Positions 40,834 to 47,504 of a DNA stretch of 47,504 nucleotides are shown piece after piece. The DNA comes from Nitriliruptorales bacterium (GTDB lineage Bacteria > Actinomycetota > Nitriliruptoria > Euzebyales > Egibacteraceae). The stretch's first letter is position 1. The number at the start of each line of letters is the position of its first letter. The translations under genes and the position numbers were made by a program. Below the pieces are notes generated by a model that saw only the letters and a list, made by a program, of their open reading frames with translations, did not search any database and had not been told where the DNA came from. The stretch covers positions 1 to 47,504 of the forward strand of contig SKQL01000084.1 in assembly GCA_007119035.1 (NCBI GenBank), given 5' to 3'.

Positions 40834-42222
40834 ATGACTCGCGCCGCTATCGTTCTCGCCGCAGGCAAGGGCACCCGCTTTCGCTCCGAGCAGGCCAAGG
40901 TGCTCCATCCCGTCGCGGGCAGGACCATGTTGCGGTGGGTGCTCGAATCTTTGCGCCCACTGGAGCTCGAGCGCGTCGTCGTGGTCGTGGGCCACCAGGC
41001 CGACGCGGTCCGGGCCGAGGCTGAGGCCGCGGATCTGCCCGGCCTCACCACGGTCGTCCAGGACGAGCAGCGCGGCACCGGCCACGCCGCCCGCGTCGCG
41101 GTCGAGCAAGGTGGCTTGGAGGCGGCGGAGACGGTCCTGGTCCTGCCCGGAGACGTCCCGCTGCTCGAGTCCGAGCCCCTCGAGCGGCTCCTCGCGTCCG
41201 CAGCGGAGTCCGCAGCGACCATCCTCTCGTTCGAGCTGGCCGACCCGACCGGCTACGGCCGCATCGTGAGGGACTCCTCGGGAGCGGTCTCACGCATCGT
41301 CGAGCATCGCGACGCCTCCGAGGCCGAGCGGGCCATCACGGAGGTGAACAGCTCGATCTACGCGTTTGACCGCGCAGCGCTCACCGACGAGCTCGGGCGG
41401 CTCTCGAGCCTCAATGAACAAGGCGAGGAGTACCTGACCGATGTGGTCGCGCCCCTCGCCGAGCGGGAGGCCGGCGTGGATGCGGTCAGCGCCGCCGCGG
41501 ACACGGTCGCGGGCGTGAACGACCGTGCGCAGCTCGCCGAGGCCGGCGTCGCCCTGCGGGCACGCATCCTCGAGGGCCTGATGGCCGCGGGAGCCACCGT
41601 GGTGGATCCCGCCACTACGTACGTGGAAGCCGACGTGGTCGTCGGGACCGACGCCGTGGTGATGCCGGGTACCCACCTCGAGGGGGCTACGCGCATCGGC
41701 TCGAGGGCGTGCGTGGGCCCCGACAGCCGCCTGGTCGACGCGGAGGTGGGCGACGACGCCACGATCGCGTACAGCGTCGTGCTCGGCGCGCGCATCGGCC
41801 CTGGCGCGGATGTGGGGCCGTTCACATACCTGCGTGGCGGCACGGACCTCGGGCCGGCCACCAAGGCGGGCGCGTTCGTCGAGATGAAGAACGCGAGTGT
41901 CGGCGAGGGCAGCAAGGTCCCGCACCTCTCCTACATCGGCGATGCGGAGATCGGCCGCGGGGCCAACGTGGGCGCTGCGACGGTGACGGCCAACTACGAC
42001 GGGTTCGCGAAACATCGCACGGTCATCGGTGACGGTGCCCGGATCGGCAGCGACACGATGCTCGTGGCCCCGGTCCGCGTGGGGATCGACGCGTACACCG
42101 GAGCCGGCTCGGTGATCACGACCGATGTGCCCGATGGGGCGCTGGGGGTCGAGCGCAACGAGCAACGTACGATCGAGGGTTACTCGGAGCACAAGCGGGC
42201 AAAGCACGAACGCGGTGGATAG
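40834..42222 (+). CDS. glmU: Bifunctional GlmU: glucosamine-1-P acetyltransferase / GlcNAc-1-P uridylyltransferase
   Basis: 462 residues. The N-terminal pyrophosphorylase begins AAIVLAAGKGTRFRSEQAKV and has QRGTGHAARVA and LPGDVPLL. From about 250 the left-handed beta-helix acetyltransferase carries hexapeptide repeats, with AGAFVEMKNASVGEGSKVPH (catalytic His region) and GAATVTANYDGFAKHRT. GlmU makes UDP-GlcNAc for peptidoglycan and other glycans. AGAGGA lies 13 bases before ATG 40834, longer than usual. prs starts 10 bases after the stop. Confidence 0.96.
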   Translation: MTRAAIVLAAGKGTRFRSEQAKVLHPVAGRTMLRWVLESLRPLELERVVVVVGHQADAVRAEAEAADLPGLTTVVQDEQRGTGHAARVAVEQGGLEAAETVLVLPGDVPLLESEPLERLLASAAESAATILSFELADPTGYGRIVRDSSGAVSRIVEHRDASEAERAITEVNSSIYAFDRAALTDELGRLSSLNEQGEEYLTDVVAPLAEREAGVDAVSAAADTVAGVNDRAQLAEAGVALRARILEGLMAAGATVVDPATTYVEADVVVGTDAVVMPGTHLEGATRIGSRACVGPDSRLVDAEVGDDATIAYSVVLGARIGPGADVGPFTYLRGGTDLGPATKAGAFVEMKNASVGEGSKVPHLSYIGDAEIGRGANVGAATVTANYDGFAKHRTVIGDGARIGSDTMLVAPVRVGIDAYTGAGSVITTDVPDGALGVERNEQRTIEGYSEHKRAKHERGG

Positions 42223-42232
42223 GGCCAACAGC

Positions 42233-43201
42233 ATGGAGATCGTCACCAAGAAGCGAATGCAGATCTTCTCCGGACGTGGGTACGCCGACGTCGCGGTGGA
42301 TGTCGCGAACCATTTGGGGATGAAGCTCGGCGACGTGGAGATCAAGGACTTCTCCAGCGGCGAGGTCTATGTCCGCTTCCAGGAGAACGTCCGCGGTAGC
42401 GACGTGTTCGTCATCCAGACCCACTGCCATCCGGTGAACCAGAACATCATGGAGCAGCTGGTCATGATCGAGGCGGCCAAGCGCGCCTCGGCCAAGCGCA
42501 TCACCGCGGTGTGCCCCTTCTACGGCTATGCCCGCCAGGACAAGAAATCGCGCTCCAGGGAGCCGATCACCGCCAAGCTCCTCGCGGACATGCTCACCGT
42601 GGCCGGCGCGGACCGCGTGGTCTCCGTGGACCTGCACTCCGGCCAGATCCAGGGGTTCTTCGATCAGCCGCTCGATCACCTGACCGCATTGCCGCTCCTC
42701 GTCGGATGGCTCCGCAACGAGTATCCCGAGGGCGAGCTTGTCGTCGCCTCCCCCGATGCGGGACGCGTGGGGCTCGCGGAGAAGTTCCTCTCCCACCTCC
42801 CGGGTGCCTCTCCCGCGTACCTCGCGAAGACCCGGACCGCGCACAACGTCGCGAAGACCCTCGCGGTGACCGGTGACGTGGAGGGCAAGACCTGCGTGCT
42901 CGTTGACGACATGATCGACACCGCGGGCACGATCGTGGGTGCGGCCGAGGCCCTGATGGAGCGTGGTGCGAGACGGGTGATCGCCCTTGCGACCCATCCG
43001 GTGATGTCGGGGCCCGCGTGCGACCGGCTGCAGGCCGCCCCGATCGAGCGTGTGGTCGTCACGGACACGCTTCCCACACCCGTCAACGGGGTATCGGAGA
43101 AGATCGAGGTCGTTCCGATAGCCCCGATCATCGCCAGCACCATGAAGGCCATCTTCGAGGACGAGTCCGTCAGCGAGCTGTTCGACGACCAGAACCAGTG
43201 A
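42233..43201 (+). CDS. prs: Ribose-phosphate pyrophosphokinase (PRPP synthase)
   Basis: 322 residues. The signature is VSVDLHSGQIQGFF (metal-binding), preceded by CPFYGYARQDKKSRSREPIT (flexible ATP loop), and the PRPP loop is CVLVDDMIDTAGTI. The enzyme makes PRPP for purine, pyrimidine, histidine, tryptophan and NAD synthesis. It follows glmU, as in most actinobacteria. Its stop TGA overlaps the GTG of the next gene (GTGA). Confidence 0.96.
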   Translation: MEIVTKKRMQIFSGRGYADVAVDVANHLGMKLGDVEIKDFSSGEVYVRFQENVRGSDVFVIQTHCHPVNQNIMEQLVMIEAAKRASAKRITAVCPFYGYARQDKKSRSREPITAKLLADMLTVAGADRVVSVDLHSGQIQGFFDQPLDHLTALPLLVGWLRNEYPEGELVVASPDAGRVGLAEKFLSHLPGASPAYLAKTRTAHNVAKTLAVTGDVEGKTCVLVDDMIDTAGTIVGAAEALMERGARRVIALATHPVMSGPACDRLQAAPIERVVVTDTLPTPVNGVSEKIEVVPIAPIIASTMKAIFEDESVSELFDDQNQ

Positions 43202-43644
43202 TTCCGCAGCCGGTCAAGTGGGTGGGGCTCGTGCTCGTGCTCGCCATCGTCGTGCTCGCCGCGGCGCCCATGGCGGTCAGCGCGCTGCGCGACTCCGTGT
43301 CGTTCTCGGACGACGGCGGCATCCTCGGGGGCGGTGACGACGACACCGATCTCGACCTCGATGGGATCGAGGTGGACGATCCGGAGGCCGACGCTGACGT
43401 CGACGGCGGTGCGGACCTCACCGACCAAGCCGACGGCGACGATCCCCCCGGGCCCCCCGGGGACGACGCCGACTCCGGCGCCGACGAGGACGGGGAGTCC
43501 TACGTCGTCCAGAGCGGCGACACGCTGTATTCGATCGCGTCGGAGGTCTACGGGGACGGGGGCCGCTGGCCGGAGATCGCCGAAGCCAACGACATCGATG
43601 ACCGCACGTCGATTCGCGTCGGTCAGGAGTTGGCCATCCCGTAG
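43198..43644 (+). CDS. Membrane-anchored LysM-domain protein
   Basis: 148 residues. One N-terminal membrane helix (about 7-28, WVGLVLVLAIVVLAAAPM) is followed by a very acidic Asp-rich linker (about 38-95) and a C-terminal LysM domain: SYVVQSGDTLYSIASEVYGD, then WPEIAEANDIDD and RVGQELAIP. LysM binds GlcNAc-containing glycan, so the protein probably spans from membrane to wall. It has no enzyme domain. GTG 43198 overlaps the prs stop by four bases, so it should be translated with prs. Its coupling to prs and glmU is suggestive of a wall role but not proof. Confidence 0.85.
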   Translation: MIPQPVKWVGLVLVLAIVVLAAAPMAVSALRDSVSFSDDGGILGGGDDDTDLDLDGIEVDDPEADADVDGGADLTDQADGDDPPGPPGDDADSGADEDGESYVVQSGDTLYSIASEVYGDGGRWPEIAEANDIDDRTSIRVGQELAIP

Positions 43645-43652
43645 CAACCGAC

Positions 43653-43658
43653 TATCCT
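43653..43658 (+). promoter_or_regulatory. Possible -10 box (TATCCT) for rplY
   Basis: TATCCT lies in the gap after the LysM gene and would give a leader of about 58 bases to ATG 43724, which has a strong AAGGAG with a 9-base spacer. Confidence 0.4.
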
Positions 43659-43723
43659 TGACGCTGGCGTCGCATGGCGTTGCCCGTGTTTCGACCCCTC
43701 ACTCATTCAAGGAGTACCCGGTC

Positions 43724-44371
43724 ATGTCCCAGCAGGTCGCCCTCGCTGCCCATCCCCGAGCGGGCGCTGGCAAGAGCGAAGCCAAGCAGTTGCGCCGCGA
43801 AGGCCGTATCCCCGCCATCGCCTACGGCGGCGACCTCGAGGCCACCGCGCTGTCGGTCGACGGCCGCGAGCTGTTCCACGCGCTCAACACCGATGCGGGC
43901 TTCAACGCGATCCTGCGGCTCGAGTTCGACGGGCAGACCCAGCTCGCCCTCGCTCGTGAGCTACAGCGCCATCCCGTCCGCCGCGAGATCCTCCACGTCG
44001 ACTTCGTGGCGATCAACCGCAACGTCAAGGTCACGGCCGACATCCCCATCCGCCTGTCCGGCGAGTCCCCCGGGGTGGATGAGGGCGGCATCGCGGAGCA
44101 GCCGTTGTTCGTGTTGCCCATCGAGGTCCTGCCGCTCGAGATGCCCGACGAGATCGTCGTCGACATCTCCGGTATGCAGATCGGGGACGTCAAGCGTGTG
44201 GGCGACCTCGACCTGCCTTCGGGAGTCGAGGCCCTCGAGGACCCCGAGCGCACCGTCGTGACGGTGTACTACGAGGCCGCCGAGGAAGAGCCCGAGGAGG
44301 CCGCTGAGGCGGAAGCTGAGGGCGCGACCGCCGGGGAAGTCGAAGACGAGGAGGCCGGCGAGGAGGAGTAG
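43724..44371 (+). CDS. rplY: 50S ribosomal protein L25/general stress protein Ctc
   Basis: 215 residues. The N-terminal L25 domain (about 1-95) begins VALAAHPRAGAGKSEAKQLR and includes GRIPAIAYGG and HPVRREILHVDFV; it binds 5S rRNA. A TL5/Ctc-type C-terminal beta domain follows (about 96-190), then a highly acidic tail of Glu and Ala residues. This is the long Ctc form typical of actinobacteria and Thermus. pth starts five bases after the stop, and the repeated GAGGAGGAG coding for the acidic tail also provides its ribosome site. Confidence 0.94.
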   Translation: MSQQVALAAHPRAGAGKSEAKQLRREGRIPAIAYGGDLEATALSVDGRELFHALNTDAGFNAILRLEFDGQTQLALARELQRHPVRREILHVDFVAINRNVKVTADIPIRLSGESPGVDEGGIAEQPLFVLPIEVLPLEMPDEIVVDISGMQIGDVKRVGDLDLPSGVEALEDPERTVVTVYYEAAEEEPEEAAEAEAEGATAGEVEDEEAGEEE

Positions 44372-44376
44372 GCCGA

Positions 44377-44994
44377 GTGGGCCTGCTCGACCGCCTGCGT
44401 GGGCGACCGGACATGACGGGAGACCGTTGGCTGGTCGTCGGCCTGGGCAATCCCCCCGGCGAGTACGGGGGGACACGTCACAACATCGGCCAGGACGTCG
44501 TCCGCGACCTCGGCGAGCGGCTCGGAGGCTCGTTCACCGCGCACAAGGCCAAGGCGCAGGTGAGCGACACCTACGACCGCCCGGGTGGCACGCCGATGAC
44601 GCTGGCTCTGCCCCACGGGTACATGAACAACTCGGGCGGGCCCGTGCAGGCACTGCTCGCGTTCTACAAGCTCGACCATGACCGGCTCGTCGTCGCCCAC
44701 GATGACCTCGACCTCGATGTCGGCCGCCTGCGCCTCAAGCGCGGTGGCGGAACAGCGGGGCACAAGGGCCTCAAGGACATCGCCACGCGCACGGGAGGGC
44801 AGGACTTCTACCGGGTTCGCATGGGGATCGGCCGCCCACCCGGTCGTCAACCCGGCCGCGACTACGTTCTCAAGCCGTTCCCGGCCGCCGAGCGCGAGGA
44901 GATGGCGCTGGCCTCGGCCCGCGCGGGCGACGCGATCCTCGACCTCGTCGCGGAGGGTCTCGAGGCGGCGCAGAACCGGCACCACTCCACCTGA
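44377..44994 (+). CDS. pth: Peptidyl-tRNA hydrolase
   Basis: 205 residues. Motifs are LVVGLGNPPGEYGGTRHNIG (catalytic His in T-R-H-N), PHGYMNNSGGPV, VVAHDDLDLDVGRLRLKRGG and GGTAGHKGLKDI. Pth cleaves peptidyl-tRNA released by ribosomes. GTG 44377 is the first start after rplY; ATG 44413 is an alternative that still precedes the first strand. The rplY-pth order is conserved in actinobacteria. Confidence 0.95.
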   Translation: MGLLDRLRGRPDMTGDRWLVVGLGNPPGEYGGTRHNIGQDVVRDLGERLGGSFTAHKAKAQVSDTYDRPGGTPMTLALPHGYMNNSGGPVQALLAFYKLDHDRLVVAHDDLDLDVGRLRLKRGGGTAGHKGLKDIATRTGGQDFYRVRMGIGRPPGRQPGRDYVLKPFPAAEREEMALASARAGDAILDLVAEGLEAAQNRHHST

Positions 44995-45034
44995 TTATTG
45001 CCGCCGGCGCCCTCGGGCGGCACTCTTGCAGACG

Positions 45035-47504
45035 ATGCCCTCCCACGCTCCCGCGCCCCTTGCGGCGCTCCTCCACCACGGTCGCGACGCACTCGTGGAT
45101 CAGCTTCTGCCCGGAGCCCTGCACGTCGCGCCTGCCATGCGCTCCTACGTGCTGGCGCTGCTCGCAGATCAGGCCCGTCCGCTACTGGTGGCCGCGCCGA
45201 GCGGCCAGGACGCGGAGGCCCTCACCGACGCGCTCGCGGCCTTCCTCGGGGAGGAGGCCGTTGCCTACTTCCCCGCGTGGGAGACGCTGCCCCACGAGCG
45301 CCTGTCCCCGGAGGCATCGACCGTCGGGCGGCGGCTTCGGGTTCTCGACCGCCTCCGTGAGCCTCAGGACCTGCGGGTGGTCGTCGCGCCGGTGCGCGCG
45401 CTGCTCCAACCCATGGACCCGCGCCTGGTGGAGCGCCGGCCCGCCCGGCTCGACGCCACCTACGAAGGGGGCCTGGAGGGGCTCGTCGAGCAGCTCGCCG
45501 CGCTCGGCTACACGCGGGTGCCGATCGTGAGCCAGCGCGGGGAGTTCGCAGTCCGGGGCGGGATCGTCGATCTCTTCCCGACCGCGGAGGAGCACCCCGT
45601 GCGCGTGGAGTTCTGGGGTGACGACATCGACGAGCTGCGGTCGTTCTCCGCGGCCGACCAGCGCACCCTCGACCGCCTCGATCACGTCGTGGCGGATGCG
45701 GCCCGCGAGCTCGTCGTGGATGCGGAGACCGCGGACACCGCCCGGCTCGTGGCGAAGAGGCTTCCCGCTCTCGCCGAGCAGCTCCACATGCTCGCGGACG
45801 GCATCGCGTTCGAGGGCGTCGAGGCACTCGTCACCGCGATCCACCCCACGCCAGCCTGGCTGCCGGACTTCATGCCCGAGGGCTCGGGGCTCGCGGTGGT
45901 CGACCCCGTGCGTGTGCGCAGCCGGGCGAGCGAGCTGCGCCAGCAGGCCGCGGAGCTGATGGTGGCGGGGTGGCTCGGCGGTGACGGTGGCGCCGACGCG
46001 GTCGACGGCTCGCGCGAGGCGCAGACGGACGCGAGTACCGTCCTCGATCGCGACGAGCTCGCGGGCTTCGCGTCGTGGGACCACGTCGAGCAGCGGGCTC
46101 GAGGCGCGGTGTGGACCCTCGACCCGTTCGGCGAGCTCGACGTGCCCGGATCGGGCTGGGACTCGTTCCGCGGGGACGTGGCCGCGGTCGCGGACCGTGT
46201 GCGCGGGCTCGCGGCCGAGAGCCGGCGGGTCGTGCTCACCACCGCCGGCCACGGCCCCGCGCTGAGGCTGGCCGAGGTCCTGCGCGATGCGGGCATCGCG
46301 GGCAGGGTCACCGAGCGGGTCGAGGAGGACTCCGAGGACCGGGTCCTCATCGTCGAGTCGCCCCTGCGCGAGGGCTTCCGCGCGCCCGACCTCGGCCTGG
46401 CGGTCCTGGGGGAGTGGGACCTCTTCGGCCCACGCCGCAGCCGGGGCAGCCGCCGCCTCCCCACCCGTCGGCAGGCCTCCGAGACCGTGCTCGACCTCGC
46501 GCCCGGCGACGCGGTCGTTCACGCTGCCCACGGCGTCGGCCGCTACGGCGGAATCGTGACGCGGGAGTTGCGAGGCCCCGTCCGCGCGGTGGGCGGTGGC
46601 TCGGCCACCGTCACCCGGGACTTCGTCGTGCTCGAGTACGCGGGCGGTGACCGCCTCTTCGTGCCGAGCGACAACGTGGATGCGATCACGCCGTACGTGG
46701 GTGGTGAGGAGCCACGGGTCATGCGCATGGGGGGCGCGGATTGGGAGCGGGCCAAGGGAAAGGTCCGCAAGGCGGTCCGCGACATCGCCGCGGAGCTCAT
46801 CCGCCTCTACCAGGCACGCATGCACGCGGAAGGACACGGCTTCGGCGGCGACACCGCGTGGCAGGCCGAGCTCGAGACCGCGTTCCCGTACACCGAGACC
46901 CCCGACCAGGCGAGCGTCATCGACGCGGTGAAAGAGGACATGGAGGCGCCGCTGCCCATGGACCGCCTCGTGTGCGGCGACGTGGGATTCGGCAAGACCG
47001 AGATCGCGGTGCGGGCCGCGGCCAAGGCTGTGTTCGGCGGCAAGCAGAGCGCGGTGCTCGTGCCGACGACCCTCCTCGCCCAGCAGCACGGGGAGACGTT
47101 CGCGGAGCGCTTCGCGGGGTTCCCGGTCGAGATCGCAGTGCTGTCGCGCTTCTCGAGCCCGAAGGAGCAGCGGCGGATCCTCGACGGGGTCGCCGCCGGC
47201 ACGATCGACCTCGTGATCGGCACCCACCGCCTGCTCGGCACCGACCTCACGTTCAAGGACCTCGGCCTGCTCATCGTCGACGAGGAGCAACGCTTCGGCG
47301 TGACCCACAAGGAGCGCATCAAGGCGCTGCGCACGAGCGTGGACGTGCTCACGATGACCGCCACGCCGATTCCGCGCACCATGGAGATGGCGATCACGGG
47401 GATCCGCGACCTGTCGACCATCGAGACCGCACCGGAGGAGCGCCAACCCGTCGTAACCCACGTCGGCGAGTGGGAGGAATCGCTCGCCGCCCTCGCGGTC
47501 CGGC
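45035..47504 (+). CDS. mfd: Transcription-repair coupling factor Mfd, C-terminus beyond window
   Basis: 823 codons visible, open to the right edge. The N-terminal UvrB-like module holds FPAWETLPHERLSPEAST and QRGEFAVRGGIVDLFP. The RNA-polymerase-interacting domain holds GDAVVHAAHGVGRYGGI (about 490-507). The translocase has a Walker A, GDVGFGKTE (about 648), the DEEQ box in DEEQRFGVTHKE, and TATPIPRTM. Mfd removes stalled RNA polymerase and recruits UvrA. About 350 residues, including the end of the translocase and the D7 domain, should lie outside. ATG 45035 has no clear ribosome site. A large minus-strand frame opposite it (45182-47461) is an antisense shadow. Confidence 0.95.
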   Translation, partial: MPSHAPAPLAALLHHGRDALVDQLLPGALHVAPAMRSYVLALLADQARPLLVAAPSGQDAEALTDALAAFLGEEAVAYFPAWETLPHERLSPEASTVGRRLRVLDRLREPQDLRVVVAPVRALLQPMDPRLVERRPARLDATYEGGLEGLVEQLAALGYTRVPIVSQRGEFAVRGGIVDLFPTAEEHPVRVEFWGDDIDELRSFSAADQRTLDRLDHVVADAARELVVDAETADTARLVAKRLPALAEQLHMLADGIAFEGVEALVTAIHPTPAWLPDFMPEGSGLAVVDPVRVRSRASELRQQAAELMVAGWLGGDGGADAVDGSREAQTDASTVLDRDELAGFASWDHVEQRARGAVWTLDPFGELDVPGSGWDSFRGDVAAVADRVRGLAAESRRVVLTTAGHGPALRLAEVLRDAGIAGRVTERVEEDSEDRVLIVESPLREGFRAPDLGLAVLGEWDLFGPRRSRGSRRLPTRRQASETVLDLAPGDAVVHAAHGVGRYGGIVTRELRGPVRAVGGGSATVTRDFVVLEYAGGDRLFVPSDNVDAITPYVGGEEPRVMRMGGADWERAKGKVRKAVRDIAAELIRLYQARMHAEGHGFGGDTAWQAELETAFPYTETPDQASVIDAVKEDMEAPLPMDRLVCGDVGFGKTEIAVRAAAKAVFGGKQSAVLVPTTLLAQQHGETFAERFAGFPVEIAVLSRFSSPKEQRRILDGVAAGTIDLVIGTHRLLGTDLTFKDLGLLIVDEEQRFGVTHKERIKALRTSVDVLTMTATPIPRTMEMAITGIRDLSTIETAPEERQPVVTHVGEWEESLAALAVR

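Noticed and set aside
45182-47461. 759-codon minus-strand frame opposite mfd
   Set aside because: The plus strand encodes Mfd with all motifs through to the window edge; the minus frame is its antisense shadow.

Overview
The window is 47.5 kb of about 70% GC, densely coded DNA from a deep-branching actinobacterium. The pointers are the housekeeping gene order, an RpfB-type resuscitation factor, a SepX/GlpR divisome gene beside moeA, frequent GTG starts, GTGA/ATGA/TGATG overlaps, and many start codons 6-8 bases behind a TANNNT box (leaderless promoters). Two large secreted proteins carrying type-2 cell-wall-binding (CWB2) repeats fit a Nitriliruptoria/Egibacter/Euzebya-like lineage. That placement is an inference.

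Layout. 0-8 kb: the 5' end of a LuxR-type AAA regulator (minus strand, cut by the left edge), an isoprenylcysteine-methyltransferase-like membrane protein, glutaminase, a SpoIIAA-like protein, two gene relics, a DEAD-box RNA helicase, a three-gene membrane-lipid operon like E. coli ynbA-ynbB, and a bactofilin-like beta-solenoid membrane protein. 8-13 kb: a ComB-like phosphatase, an orphan PhnD-like binding protein, a small PLDc_N-like membrane protein, thioredoxin, a secreted subtilase with three CWB2 repeats, and a short unknown protein. 13-21.4 kb: universal stress protein, purE-purK, a CpaB-like SAF protein, an FmdB zinc ribbon and 5-formyl-THF cyclo-ligase on the minus strand; then galU-moeA-moaC-moaB and sepX on the plus strand; then tRNA-Ala(CGC). 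21.4-34 kb is an accessory stretch: tspO and a divergent alcohol dehydrogenase, an IS21 istB relic abutting a P-type cation ATPase, a secreted beta-propeller/CWB2 protein with tandem perfect hairpins behind it, a 51-residue four-cysteine protein, a secreted GH6 glucanase, an ATP-grasp relic, a CAP-domain protein and a TPR-LuxR regulator. 34-47.5 kb is conserved backbone: rsmI, an AbrB-like gene divergent from metG, tatD, rpfB, rsmA, ispE, tRNA-Gln, glmU, prs, a LysM protein, rplY, pth and mfd (cut by the right edge).

From memory, the backbone follows the Mycobacterium tuberculosis Rv0991c-Rv1020 neighbourhood (fmdB, cyclo-ligase, galU, moeA, glpR, rsmI, metG, tatD, rpfB, ksgA, ispE, pth, rplY, prs, glmU, mfd), with the 21-34 kb stretch looking like an insertion into it. 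How the genes work together: purine synthesis (purEK), UDP-sugar and peptidoglycan precursors (galU, glmU), PRPP supply (prs), molybdenum cofactor synthesis with a probable link to cell division (moeA/Glp and SepX/GlpR), translation upkeep (metG, rplY, pth, rsmA, rsmI) and wall remodelling (rpfB, LysM protein, CWB2 proteins). The most striking regulatory feature is the 20-bp gap between the AbrB-like gene and metG, where one near-symmetric -10 box appears to serve two leaderless divergent transcripts.
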